Source of the DNA: Channallabes apus
Lineage: Eukaryota > Chordata > Actinopteri > Siluriformes > Clariidae
Assembly: GCA_030522415.1 (NCBI GenBank)
Contig: CM060107.1
Span: forward strand, 52,233,718 to 52,297,717
DNA length: 64,000 nucleotides
Direction of reading: 5' to 3'
Part shown: piece after piece, positions 1 through 49,900 of the stretch
Position numbering within the stretch: position 1 is the stretch's first letter
Layout of the letters: every line of letters begins with the position of its first letter
Program-made: the position numbers and the translations under genes
Notes under the pieces: generated by a model
Database searches by the model: none
Told to the model about the DNA's origin: nothing
What the model saw: the letters and a program-made list of their open reading frames with translations, nothing else

Positions 1-1803
1 TTTGAATTATAACAGTTTTTTAAATAATGAATTTAACCACTCTATATTTCTCTAAGAATATACAGCTGATATTGGCGGTAATATGTGCAGACTAACGCTG
101 TTATCATATCTGAGTGAAGTCCTCCTTTAAATATTGCGGCTGTAAACTCATATTAGATGAAAATTAACATGTACTCTCAGGTCAGTGCATCCGGAATCAA
201 CCTGAACAGAGATCAGTGCCGTTTTGCTCATCTGATGGCCATTGTTCATTGGTCTTTAGCAGGTCTCAGGTCAGCTACATGCACCAGTGTCCCCCGAGTC
301 TACTTCACAGCCATTGCTGACGTCCATTGGATACAGAGTGCAGAAGTGCCATTTAGTCGACAGCTCTGAGAGTCGTGAGGTTCTCTCAAACCCCCAGAAG
401 ATGTCAGTGTTTCCAACATTTTCAGTGCACTTATCAGGTCTGGCCTGTTTCTTCTCGACTCGAGACTTAATCTGGCTGAGGTCAGGATTTGGCAAACAGG
501 GAAAACAGAGCTTAGCATTAAAGGGACAATTTTAGTTGCCTGTCCCCCCGGCTTGAAGGACCTCTAGCTTTTTTTTTTTCCCTTTTTTTTTTTTTTTTTT
601 ACAGCGCTGCTTCAAATGCGAGTCTACACACGGAGTGGTGAAGAACAACAACAACAACAAAAAAAATCAAAGCCAACTTCAAAACCAATAATAAAAATAG
701 CAAAAAATCGAAAATGATAAAATATCAAACAGGAGGTAACAGTCACTGGAGCTGCCTCAAACATTGTAATAAAACCATAGACACTCGTACATACACACTC
801 TCTTGTAGACACAAATGTTGATACATGTAATTTTACCTCAAAAATAAAAAGTTTCAAATGTATACGTCGAACAATAAAAGAAGTTTTTTTTTCTTTCGCT
901 TTGCTTCATTTTCCTGACAAAGGAATATGTCGTTGATATTTACCGTCCATCACCGTGAATGAAACGAGAATCGACAAAAGACTAAGTAAAGGGTTTCCTC
1001 TGCAGTCTTCAGATATCAGAATCAAATATTTACAAAAGAACAAAAACCTTGAAGGTCAAAGCCTCCAGGTCTGTAGTGGAAAAGTAAGTAAAGGCGCTCT
1101 GCACATGCATGAAGACATATCATGGCTCTGATAAGGGCCAGTCGCCAGTCCTCTACCTTCAAAGTTTTTTTGTTCTTCAGTATCTATAATGTACACGTGG
1201 TGTTACACGTGAAGGACAACAAAATGTGTAACAAACAAACAAACAAACAAAAAAAATCAGACAGATAGTGGAGAGATATTTGGTTTGTACTGTATTAGCC
1301 TCCGTATTGCAGGTGTGTAGCCGGTCGTTGGACCAGAGCGGAATCGGGACGCGTCCTGGATGGTTCTGTACGGACACTGTAGGTCCTAAAGGCAGGTTCT
1401 GTCGAGATCCTCACCTTGTCCAACAGGGCAGCTTACAGGCAGAAAAAACAAATGTGTGGAGGACTGGAACTGTAGCAGGTGTTGTGGGTTGGTGGATTGG
1501 AAACTGTACATTCAAAGGACTTATTCTCTACTTAAAACAAAAAAGCTGCGCATAAGAATCAACTAGAACATTAATAGTTTTGATAGAGATTTCAGTAGAG
1601 ATACTAAAGATTTAGATCTGACTGAGAAAAGTCAAGGTTCTTCATAAAAAATAGAGGTTTAAAGAATTCCATTTAGACAGCCGGTTTTTCTTAATGTAAA
1701 CTCCAGGGTTTGGATCATTAGTTCAGTTTGGATCACATAAATACTGCAGGTTCTTGGACCTCACATTGTTGGCAGCACACTGGATCCAAGGAGTTTGACA
1801 ATC
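1..1803. other. Non-repetitive stretch downstream of the last CDK19 exon seen
   Basis: No convincing coding exon was found on either strand. The stretch is mostly unique sequence, with a T run near 570-600, an ACA/AAC-rich patch near 645-665 and an AAAC repeat near 1230-1250. It lies 3' of the last recognised CDK19 exon, so it may include CDK19 3' UTR or the missing terminal exon. I searched the minus strand for the expected Ser/Gln-rich tail ending in a His-Arg-Tyr-like C-terminus and did not find one that fits. Confidence 0.4.
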
Positions 1804-1805
1804 TA

Positions 1806-3424
1806 CAGTGGTGTGAAAAACTATTTGCCCCCTTCCTGATTCCTTATTCTTTTGCATGTTTGTCACACTTAAATGTTTCTGCTCATCAAAAACCGTTAAC
1901 TATTAGTCAAAGATAACATAATTGAACACAAAATGCAATTTTTAAATGAAGGTTTACGTTATTAAGGGAGAAAAAAAACTCCAAATCTACATGGCCCTGT
2001 GTGAAAAAGTGATTGCCCCCCTTGTTAAAAAATAACTTAACTGTGGTTTATCACACCTGAGTTCAATTTCTGTAGTCACCCCCAGGCCTGATTACTGCCA
2101 CACCTGTTTCAATCAAGAAATCACTTAAATTGGAGCTACCTGACACAGAGAAGTGGACCAAAAGCACCTCAAAAGCTAGACATCATGCCAAGATCCAAAG
2201 AAATTCAGGAACAAATGAGAACAAAAGTAATTGAGATCTATCAGTCTGGTAAAGGTTATAAAGCCATTTCTAAAGCTTTGGGACTCCAGCGAACTACAGT
2301 GAGAGCCATTATCCACAAATGGCAAAAACATGGAACAGTGGTGAACCTTCCCAGGAGTGGCCGGCCGACCAAAATTACCCCAAGAGCACAGAGACAACTC
2401 ATCCGAGAGGCCACAAAAGACCCCAGGACAAGATCTAAAGAACTGCAGGCCTCACTTGCCTCAATTAAGGTCAGTGTTCACGACTCTACCATAAGAAAGA
2501 GACTGGGCAAAAACCGCCTGCATGGCAGATTTCCAAGGCGCAAACCACTTTTAAGCAAAAAAAACATTAAGGCTCGTCTCAATTTTGCTAAAAAACATCT
2601 CAATGATTGCCAAGACTTTTGGGAAAATACCTTGTGGACCGACGAGACAAAAGTTGAACTTTTTGGAAGCTGCGTGTCCGTTACGTCTGGCATAAAAGTA
2701 ACACAGCATTTCAGAAAAAGAACATCATACCAACAGTAAAATATGGTGGTGGTAGTGTGATGGTCTGGGGTTGTTTTGCTGCTTCAGGACCTGGAAGGCT
2801 TGCTGTGATGGATGGAACCATGAATTCTACTGTCTACCAAAAAATCCTGAAGGAGAATGTCCGGCCATCTGTTTGTCAACTCAAGCTGAAGCAATCTTGG
2901 GTGCTGCATCAGGACAATGACCCAAAACACACCAGCAAATCCACCTCTGAATGGCTGAAGAAAAACAAAATGAAGACTTTGGAGTGGCCTAGTCAAAGTC
3001 CTGACCTGAATCCTATTGAGATGTTGTGGCATGACCTTAAAAAGGCGGTTCATGCTAGAAAACCCTCAAATTATGCTGAATTACAACAATTCTGAAAAGA
3101 TGAGTGGGCCAAAATTCCTCCAGAGCGCTGTAAAAGACTCGTTGCTAGTTATCGCAAACGCTTGATTGCAGTTATTGCTGCTAAGGGTGGCCCAACCAGT
3201 TATTAGGTTCAGGGGGCAATTATTTTTTCACACAGGGCCATGTAGGTTTGGATTTTTTTTCTCCCTAAATAATAAAACCCCTCATTTAAAAACTGCATTT
3301 TGTGTTTACTTGTGTTATCTTTGACTAATAGTTAAATGTGTTTGATGATCAGAAACATTTTGTGTGACAAACATGCAAAAGAATAAGAAATCAGGAGGGG
3401 GGCAAATAGTTTTTCACACCACTG
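1806..3424 (+). mobile_element. Tc1-like DNA transposon, nearly full length (about 1.6 kb)
   Basis: The element starts CAGTGGTGTGAAAAACTA at 1806 and ends with the reverse complement at 3424. TA dinucleotides flank it at 1804-1805 and 3425-3426, as expected for Tc1/mariner insertion. The terminal inverted repeats extend at least 80 bases, with a few mismatches. A second inner pair occurs around 1965-2010 and 3230-3270 (a block reading acatggccctgtgtgaaaaa on the left), so the ends have an extended inverted-repeat structure. It encloses one broken DD34E transposase gene. It lies downstream of the last CDK19 exon seen, in the likely terminal intron or 3' flank. Confidence 0.93.
2185..3206 (+). 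pseudogene. Tc1-like DD34E transposase, inactivated
   Basis: The reading frame starts at ATG 2185 inside the Tc1-like element. The N-terminal half shows the paired-like helix-turn-helix (GKGYKAISKALGLQRTTVRA) and the GRP(T) hinge, then the first catalytic Asp in WTDETKVELFG near 2637-2669. A net one-base loss in a C run near 2679 shifts the frame, so that frame ends at 2739. The other frame carries on from about 2682 with VMVWGCFA, the second Asp in HQDNDPKHTSK and the final Glu in SPDLNPIEMLWHDLKK. A second lesion, TGA at 3093-3095, interrupts it before the natural stop TAG at 3204-3206. With two lesions, active protein is unlikely. The copy could still be moved in trans because its ends look intact. 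Confidence 0.9.
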
Positions 3425-3426
3425 TA

Positions 3427-4300
3427 TCTATTTGTGAAGGTTTTGATGAATGGTTCTGGGTGGCAACCAGGTGGTTTGTAGATTAGTTATCGATGGTAAC
3501 ATATTTTAAAAATGGAAACCAAGGATCCTGGAGAACGAGTTTTAATGAAAGCCCAAAAGTGGAGCCATAATGAGGACCAGTTTCTTGAAGATTGGTTTTG
3601 GAAGTGAACTGAGAAATCTGGGGGATGGTTCTGATTGGAAGCCAAGCATTCTGAGGACTATGAAAACTGAGGGATTTGGGTACTGGTTCTTGATGCACAC
3701 CCACGGTCTTGGGGAGTGGTTGCAGATGGAAGCCCAAAAGCCCAAGAGTAAACCCAAAATGATATTTCTTCAGATGGCTTTGGGGATGATGTTTGATGAG
3801 AAACTTAAAGCCTGGGGCCTTATTCTTGATGGAAACCCAGGGCTTAAGGATTGATTCTTGATGAAAGCATAGGGGGTTGGGGATTGATTCTTGGTGGAAA
3901 CCAAAGGGATTGTGTCTGATTTGTAATGAAAGCACAGGAGCTTGAAGATCGATTCTTTATGAAAACCCAGGCAGTTGGAGACTGATCCTTGATTTAAACC
4001 GAGGACTTAGGGACTGGTTCGTGATGGAAACCCAGAAGCTGGAGACTCATTCCTGATAAAAACCCAAGGGGTCGTGACTCATTCTTGATGGAAACCCAGG
4101 TGATTCGACATTGATCCTTGATGGAAACCAAGCACTTATAGACAGATTCGTGATGGAAACCCAGGAGCTTGGAGACTCATTCCTGTTGAAAACCCAGGGG
4201 ATGGCGACTGGTTCTTGATGAAAACCCAAGAGGTCAGGATTGATCCTTGATGGGAACCCAGGGGCTTGCAAACTCATTCTTGATCGAAGCTAAAGGTACA
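3427..4300. repeat. Degenerate 32-33 bp minisatellite
   Basis: Copies of a unit around gatggaaacccaggggcttg, followed by gactcattctt-like sequence, recur every 32-33 bases. They are clearest at 3960-4290 and more worn towards 3430. Because the period is close to a multiple of three, it creates spurious minus-strand reading frames rich in His, Pro and Gln. It begins right after the right end of the Tc1-like element. Confidence 0.8.
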
Positions 4301-5964
4301 CCTTTAAAGACACAGGAGTCAAATGGCTTGTTTTGGGGGGTGACCGAGGAGGCCCCACTGACAGTTTGATTGGTTTTAGGGGCTTATTCTGCCTAAACTG
4401 AAGTTTTTTCTCAAACTGGATCAATATAAACACTGTGTTGTTTAAGAAAATATATTGTGGTTCTGGGATCTCTGCTTTGAAGCACTGCCCATGTGGTTGT
4501 CAGTTTGAACCCGAGGACGGCCACTCCCTGGCCCTGGAGAAAAGTCCTTCAATCTCACCCGCTCGGCTAAACACTCGTATTGCGTCCTGCCTCAGTAGTT
4601 ATCACTTTGGATAATAGTTTGTGCCAAATAAATAAAAGTAAATATATGAAATATAGTTCTGAGAATTGGTTTAAACCGAGGGTTAGGACGCTAGTTTTGC
4701 TTCTCATCACAAGGTTCATTTGAGCTCCAAGGCTCCTGGGTTGTGTCGGTGAGTATAGAGGGTGCTGCTTCAGAAATGACATCTTAGCTCTCTGGTCCAT
4801 GACAAGTGAGCTACTGCTAATGCTGCTGGTACTGGAGATGCTAGTAAGAGTTAGCTGAAAAAAACTTAAGTATAAGGAGTGAATAAGAAGGTGCGAAGGC
4901 AGGGAGAAGGAAGTCTTTACAAGTTTATAAGGAATGGCAGCAAGACTTGCGTTTGCAATCGCGGATTAGCGCGAGCCTTCAATGTTTTCGCACCTTAGTA
5001 GCGATGAGACTGATGCGAGTACTGGGAGCTTTGCTGAGATGTGGACGAATATCCCATAGTGCTTTGAGACTGGGTGGTGCCTTGGACGTTGCTTTGGTAA
5101 CCAAGGCGCGAGCTGGAGTGCTGGAACAAACAAACAAACAGATAAGATTGGTATTAAAAAAGGGGGTTAATAATGCTAATCAAGCTTTTGAAAGTATCAA
5201 AGCTATGTGGAACATCGTCCAGCTCTCAAAAGGCAATCATTAAAGAAAAAGAAAAAAAAAACCGAAAACTTTCAACATGCCAAAGTGTTTTCTCCACAGG
5301 AAATGAACAACTAATGTTTCTCGTTCTCTCTCATACAATGCTGTACATTAGATAAGGCTGAGGTTAGGGTTAGGGTGAGGTGTAGCAGACCACTCACACG
5401 CACACTCACATGCACACACACACACACACATACACACTTACACTCTCAGAGCAAAGTCCATGGTATTGCACCTCTGACTCATTGCAGTACTCATACGTTT
5501 GGGACACGTGTAACTATGAGATCTTTTACTAATCTGTCCATTTACTACAGCAAAAAAAAAGAAAAAGTGGTTATGCTAAAAGCTTTATATGATTAGCTAA
5601 AGACTTTCTCTTAAAGTGCTCTTTCACACACAAACACACACACGGTTTCTAAATACGCACATGAACCTAATCCATCCTTTGCGTCCAAAGGTGTGACTTA
5701 CCCTCGTCCAGCAAAAGATTGCTTACACTCGTGCTAGTAAATCTTAATGCTTGTTTTATAATACCAGGGTCACTGGAAAATCATACTCCTGAGAAAATAA
5801 TTCTTGCTAAGTATCGAGGCAAAGAAGATGTAACGACACAGATGTAGCAGCGCTTTCTACTTATACACTCATTTACTGCGGATCTTCACAGTGCAACTAG
5901 TTACTGTAGCTAAGTGTACGTACAGTGTGTTGGACAGCAAGACAAAAAAAACACAAACCCACAC
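4301..5964. other. Putative CDK19 intron 12, no gene seen
   Basis: The stretch has no recognised exon. It holds a short CA repeat (about 5412-5430), two TTAGGG-like words at 5363-5375, and a tRNA-promoter-like scrap near 4495-4540 (cagtttgaacccgaggac) that could be a decayed SINE. On the minus strand a donor (CAG then GTGTGG) immediately precedes it at 5964, so the CDK19 transcript is expected to continue through here. Confidence 0.4.
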
Positions 5965-44080
<38,116 letters not shown>

Positions 44081-44299
44081 TTAACCCATAAATATCCGCT
44101 TCTTCTTAATTGGCGATCCGATGAAATATTAATTATGAGACGCATTAATTAAATAATCGGATCGTTGTTATGTTTTTTTTTTTTTTTTTACCTCCTCCTC
44201 CTCCTCCCCCCCCCCACCATTTCCTTGTTTGGGGTTGTTGGTTCGCTCCGCTCGACGCTCACTGGCTGCTCGGTGACGTGGTTTCCATCGCACCGCAGA

Positions 44300-44319
44300 G
44301 CATTCTGGGTAACTGTAGT
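44300..44319 (-). promoter_or_regulatory. SBS/ZNF143-like motif
   Basis: The minus strand reads ACTACAGTTACCCAGAATGC, which fits the ACTACAATTCCCAGAATGC-type SBS element with two differences. This element is common near start sites of CpG promoters. It lies about 240 bases upstream of the CDK19 ATG. Confidence 0.7.
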
Positions 44320-44353
44320 TCTCGGAGCGCGCGGCTCCGCGTCCGCGACTGCA

Positions 44354-44361
44354 GGCGGGAA
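44354..44361 (+). promoter_or_regulatory. E2F-like site GGCGGGAA
   Basis: An exact match to the GGCGGGAA form of the E2F consensus, followed by ctacaa (a partial repeat of the neighbouring SBS word) in the CpG-rich CDK19/AMD1 interval. Confidence 0.5.
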
Positions 44362-44551
44362 CTACAAACGGCAATATCTGCGTTTGCCGCGCGCGCGCGT
44401 TTGCGTAAAAGGGCCATGCTCGCTGGTCAAAATACATAAATAAATATAAAATAAATAAATGCACACTATTTATAAACATCACGTGCTATTTATTTGTTCA
44501 TATATATATACTTACAATACATTTTAATATTTTTTATTTAATATTTTTATC

Positions 44552-44937
44552 ATGTGTGTGTGTGTGGAAGTGTGGGAATTGAACACCTCCCCCAATGTGG
44601 GAATCGAACCCGCCCCACATTCCCCACATCCCCCTGATGTGGGGATTGTTCGATTCCCACATCGGATCTGTGTCCACAGAGTCTGCATGTTCTCCCTGTG
44701 CTTGGTGGATTTCCTCCAGGTACTCTGGTTTCTTCCCACAATGCAAAGCCATGCAGATTAGGCAAACGCCCTAGTGTGTGAATGCACGGGGAAATTTTGA
44801 ACAGAGGTCCTACCACACTCATAAAATGGGAATAAATCCAATGGCAATCACCTTGGCCACTACAGTCCTCTACTAGTTCAAATACTAGAGGTTCCCAGAT
44901 GGATGGATGGATGGATGGATGGATGGATGGATGGATA
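44552..44937 (+). mobile_element. Diverged SINE with GATG tail
   Basis: The core gtctgcatgttctccctgtg ... tttcctccaggtactctggt (about 44680-44735) is a diverged version of the SINE core at 20660. It is preceded by small tandem and palindromic words (gtgggaatcgaac, ccccacat) and followed by a (GATG)n run at 44898-44935. It lies in the CDK19-AMD1 intergenic region. Confidence 0.65.
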
Positions 44938-45560
44938 CACATATGTATCCATCCACATTATGACATAATGTGTAAAGGGCCCTCTTGTTCTTCTAAGGAT
45001 TTTTTTTCTTTCAATCATCCAAGACTTTTTTTGGGGGGTGGGGGGTCTCAAAAAGTCATAAAAATCAGCACACAGGTTGGAATCTTCTGCCATTAGGACA
45101 CCTGACTGGCTGGGCCCCGGGCGTGGCATACAAGGTCTTTACATGAGATGATGGTTGCTTCATAGCTCGTACACACTTCCACATATACATGTGAAACATT
45201 TATATGTCATTGCGCTGAACAGTGTTCACTATGCATGTCATTGGCTCTATGCAACAGGATTGTTTGCAAAGTGTCACCAAACAGAGCCAATATGATCTCA
45301 AACTCACTGAGGCTGCAAAAACGGAATGATTCAGTCGTTTCAATTTAATAAGAAGTGGTTTGTGTGTGTGTGTGTGTGTGTGTGTCTTTAATAAGTAAAA
45401 TTAAGCGCAGGTCATATTTATTACTACGCAAAGCCAAAGGCTCTCACCCTCGATACGGATTACGCAACCTTTTTTCCCCCAGATTGTTGGCAGCACAGAC
45501 ACCCAATCCGAAGTTAAACCAAGACAGCTTCTCGAACACGACTGGTTCACCTCCTGGCAA
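44938..45560. other. CDK19-AMD1 intergenic, distal part
   Basis: No gene is seen. A GT microsatellite lies at 45358-45385. Sequence becomes promoter-like after 45560. Confidence 0.7.
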
Positions 45561-45563
45561 CGT

Positions 45564-45668
45564 GGGGCGGCGCTCTCGTTCACTGGCCAATCAGAACACA
45601 GATAGTTGTCGTGTTGTCATTGCGGATTGGCTGATTGTAAATCCTGCGTGAGCCTGCAGTCTATAAAA
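45564..45668 (+). promoter_or_regulatory. AMD1 core promoter (GC box, two CCAAT boxes, TATA)
   Basis: In order: GC box GGGGCGG at 45564-45570, CCAAT in ggccaatcag at 45587-45591, an inverted CCAAT (ATTGG) in gcggattggctg at 45626-45630, and TATAAAA at 45662-45668. The TATA position predicts a start near 45690-45695, giving a leader of about 235 bases. TATA-containing promoters are known for mammalian AMD1. Confidence 0.85.
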
Positions 45669-45704
45669 GGCGCTGCGCAGCGAAGGATCGGCGCTCTACA
45701 CAGT

Positions 45705-45725
45705 ATGGCCGGCGATATTAGCTAG
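45705..45725 (+). promoter_or_regulatory. AMD1 upstream ORF encoding MAGDIS
   Basis: ATG GCC GGC GAT ATT AGC TAG lies in the AMD1 leader. This is exactly the hexapeptide MAGDIS known from mammalian AMD1, whose nascent peptide stalls the ribosome at termination when polyamines are high and so represses the main frame. It lies about 10-15 bases from the predicted cap site, as in mammals. No other ATG was seen between its stop and the AMD1 start at 45928, so reinitiation or leaky scanning would reach the correct start. Confidence 0.97.
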
Positions 45726-45927
45726 CATTCGCTCACGGATATTCTCTGTAAAAGGGGAAAAAGTCGGTGAAATTAAAGACGTTTTGACAAGATAACACCA
45801 ACACCAGGGCTCAAAGATTCAAGGACACTGTGCTTAAATTAACATCTTTTAGCTTGAGACTTGATTAGGAGCTGAAAAGAAATCTGAAACATCAAAATAA
45901 GCTGTGTGCGTGTTTGTTTGTGTCACG

Positions 45928-46037
45928 ATGGAGGAGAACGGAGCGCATTTCTTCGAGGGGACCGAGAAGCTGCTGGAGGTTTGGTTCTCCCGGCAGGACG
46001 ACGCCAAAGGTACCGGGGACCTGCGAAGCATCCCGAG
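45928..46037 (+). CDS. amd1: AMD1 exon 1 (coding part)
   Basis: It encodes [20 protein letters not shown] then [16 protein letters not shown] (residues 1-36) and two bases of Arg37. [13 protein letters not shown] is the family signature at the N-terminus. The donor GTTAGT is in a GAG/GTTAGT context. Confidence 0.97.
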
Positions 46038-46959
46038 GTTAGTTATTAAAAAAATAAAAAAAAACACACGCACAAAAAAAAAAATGTCCGAGGCTGAATC
46101 CTAAACACCAGCTTGATGTTGAAGTAGGGCGCTAGGTAGGGTGCGAGGACGGCGCTGTCATGGTTACTGCGTAGTACGCATGCGCAGGGAGCGGAGCGCT
46201 GTTTGGGACGCGACCCGCTCCGGGTGTTTTTTTTTTTTTTTTTTGCCGTCTTCTCTCAAATCCGCGTCTTTTTGAGACTTGTGCATTAGAATAAAAGCAA
46301 TGATGTGAAACATGCGTTGTTTTTGTATCATATGCATTTTAACGCGGAAATAAAATAAAAAAAGCCGATCATGTGACATGTTTGCTCAGTGTCATGCAGC
46401 CCCTCTACCCCTCCCCCTCTTCATTCATTTATGGCGTAATACAAGCCGTAATCCGTTCAGGACGCACTAGAAGTCGCCCGAATCCACACAATTTCATCTT
46501 TTTAAATCCGTAATGCTAATCTCGGGCTTCCCCTCATGTGTGTTCCCCATAACGTATCTCATTAGATTAAATACATATAGTTATATAAATTGAGCAGAGC
46601 ACGCGTGCTAGCCGTTGACGTTAGCCTGAACTGCGTATGACGTCATGACGCAAATATCGTCCTTAAATAAAACCTAAAAAATAAAAAAAAATCGTTTTGT
46701 TTAATGGTTTGCATATTCAAATAGTTTGTGTGTATATGTGGGGACTTGTTTTTTTTTTGGCTTCTCTTCTGAATTTATTTATTTCTCTTAAATGTGCTCT
46801 CCAGTCACGTGACGCGTGCGTTCTCGGACAAGAGCACGCGGTGGTCGCTGCACGCGCGCACCTGGCTCGGTTACTTAAAAAGCGCGAGCTGTCACAACGC
46901 GCACGATTTACAACGCACTGCATTGCAGTGTGTGTGTGAGAGAGGGAGAGAATTATTGA

Positions 46960-46996
<37 letters not shown>

Positions 46997-49900
46997 CAAG
47001 AAATGAACACACTCCCTCAGTAAAATGAAGTGTTTTGCATGGTCATTTTGTTCATGACGTCATTTCAATTTCTAAATTTTTTGAGGATTTTTTCATTTAC
47101 TTTGAAGCTTGGGTTTGGAGAAGTGTGTGTGTGTGTGTGTGTGTGTGGGGGGGGGGGTCATGGGGAGCTTGGGACTTGGAGCTGAGGTCATAGGGAGATC
47201 CTGGGACTTTCATGTCAAGAAAGGGGGGTAAAAATCTCCCTATTCAGACCGGATTAGTTTCTCACCGCATTATTTTTAATATAGGGTTTTGCGTCTTCTC
47301 GTTCCGAGTTTAAAAAGCCAAGTTGTTCAGTTATATTATGAACTATTATCAACTATTATACTACAGACCCTCTACACTTCTGCAAAATGGAGGCAAAAAG
47401 TGACGTCTCGTGAACCTTTTAAGAAAAAAAATTCCACACAAAAAACTGTCTCGCTTCAGACACTTTTAAAAAATTAACAAGATCACTGCCCAATCATTCA
47501 CATGCACGTCCCACCCGAACCTTGAACTACAACTACAAAGTTAAATAATCTCGATGTTTAAATCCCGTAGGTTTGTTTTTAGTTCTGACCAAAAAAGGAA
47601 CAATTGGTTGATATGAAAGCGAGGTGTGTGTGTGTGTGGTGGGAAGATTAATCACCATCACGTGAGACGCGATCACAATTCTGATGCGTGATTGTAGATC
47701 CCGTCTGAATTATACGGCTCGCGTCTTGCAGTGGGGTGGGTTGGTCGGGGCAGTTCGAATAACGGTTTCACCGGCATCATAATATATGTTTGGCAATTTG
47801 GTAGCTTGGCGTTTAAGAATAAATCAGATGAGACTTTTAAATCTATGCAACGTATAAATGTTTACCAAGTGAGGCGATGTTTATCCGTCCATATTGATAC
47901 ATCAGAGTTCAGTTTCTCCGTTTGAGAAGGTGCTACACGTGCGGGTGATGAGGAGCCGTAAACTCTGCTGTACACACGGCAGTGTTTTTATGGTACACAA
48001 GATGTATCACTATTTCAGCCCAGTGAGTTTGTGTGGAGGAAAAACTCATTTACATTGCACCCCCCCCCCCTCCAAGACGAGCGGGGGAAAAAGAAAATGT
48101 TTCAATAATAATCGCTGGTTTATTTGCTGAAGGTTGAGCTGAATAAAACACTGTGGAAAAACAAGCAACGTCCAAATGGTGTGAGTAACTTCATCTCACC
48201 ACTCTGTTCTTGATGTATTTTCCCATAATGCCATGCTGTTTAAGTTTTTTTTTTTTTTAATTGACTGATTTGGTCTCGGGCGTTAGTTTCTTTAGTGCTG
48301 TTAATATTTTCGTAGTTTCAAAAGGAAATTTATTAATAAATTACGCCAATCTGATCGTCAGTACTCGTCAGCTACCAGGGGAGAACGGTGGACCAGATAT
48401 CGCCTGACACTTGAGGTATCGGTATAGTTTAACGCTTGAGGTACTGGAATCACTTGAGTCACTGTTACCCCATCACTTGAGTTACTGGTATTGCTGGAAG
48501 CTTGCGGTGTACCGGCTATCGCTTGAGTAACTCGTATCGCTCAAAGTACTGGAACAAGCTCGAGTTACTGGTATCGCCAGATATACGACATAACACGAGT
48601 TACCGGTCTAATCGGACACTCGGTACTGGAGTGAGCAGTATCGTTTGACACTGGAGGTACCGGATACTCGGGGTACCGCTTGAGGGACTAGTATCGCCAG
48701 ACATTCAGTACACAACTCGTATTGGTAGAATCACTGGTATCACCAAACACTCTGTACTAGAAATCACAGTGAGCAGTATGGTTTGACTCTGGACGTACTG
48801 GATATTGCCATCGGTACCGATACCTATATTGACGCTTGAGGTGTACCGGCTGTCCACGGAGTTGCTGGTATTCCCCTCCCCCCAACCCTCAAATTCCCAG
48901 TATAGCTTGACACTCGAAGTATTGGATATTGCCCAAGTTACCAGTATCGCTTGACACGATTGAGGTACTGGAGTTAGCGGTGTTTCCTTAAACACTCGAG
49001 TTCCCAGTATCGCTTGATACTGGACCATGCCTGACACTCGATGTACTGGACATCTCTTGCATTCAGTGTATCAGACCGGAATTTTGACTTTTTACCTTTT
49101 GTACCACCCAGCTACAGCAGGGATTCAGGTCATGCGAATGAGCGTCTGGTTCCTCTCACGGTTTAAACTTCCCCATCGGACACAGTTTACAAGATTTTTT
49201 TTTTTTTTTTTTTTGCGCCTCTCCCATTTTTTTTTTTTTTTTTTTTAAAAACCTGTACGAATAAGATTGGACGTGTTAAATGCAGCGTCTCATCCAGAAG
49301 TCTTTCCTTGTGCAGCTGTAGGACGCGCGTGTACGCACGGTGGAGCTCATCTCGCGCTTAATTTAGCCGATCCAAAAATGGCGCGCCTGATAAGTGACTG
49401 GAGGTTCGTCTCAATTTCTGCACGTGTTGAGTACCGCGGACACGGCGCCGTTGCTATTGGACACCCATCCTCTCCCCCTCCCTCTCTCTCTCAGTGCTTG
49501 ACCCTGATGAGTGTGCGCAGGAAGAGCACTAGCCTGCTTCAGGTACGACGACAGATCAGCGGGATGTTTTAACACAGATGATGGCGAAGTGGTAACCGAG
49601 GTGCAGTCGTTATTCTGCCGCCTCGGGCGCTAACGATTCCGGGAAACGCCTCGGTTTCTTGGCAGTGGAACCCGAGAGGGCTTGGCGACGGTTTCCCAGG
49701 AGGTCGGCGTGAATGATAAGCGGTGTCGACTTACAGGAGGGGAAAGGATTAAACCCTTCGCCGAGGTATTGAGGGGGGGGGGAGGATCAGAGGGTCTGGA
49801 GCATAGCCAATGGCCAAATAAGTCCACAAGGGCATCTGATTCACAACTCGCATTCTACACTCCACGTGTGTGAGAGAGAAACCTCGTCACCTCACTGCAC

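Noticed and set aside
1177..1377. Minus-strand frame ending in His-Tyr-Arg-Tyr as a possible CDK19 C-terminus
   Set aside because: The upstream residues are not Ser/Gln-rich, a run of Phe/Cys/Val is present, and no acceptor with the right phase was seen. The ending is probably coincidence.
5357..5380. Interstitial telomere repeat
   Set aside because: Only two TTAGGG words occur, which is not above chance.
48705..49037. 110-residue minus-strand frame in AMD1 intron 1
   Set aside because: It is made of the degenerate minisatellite and has no other support.
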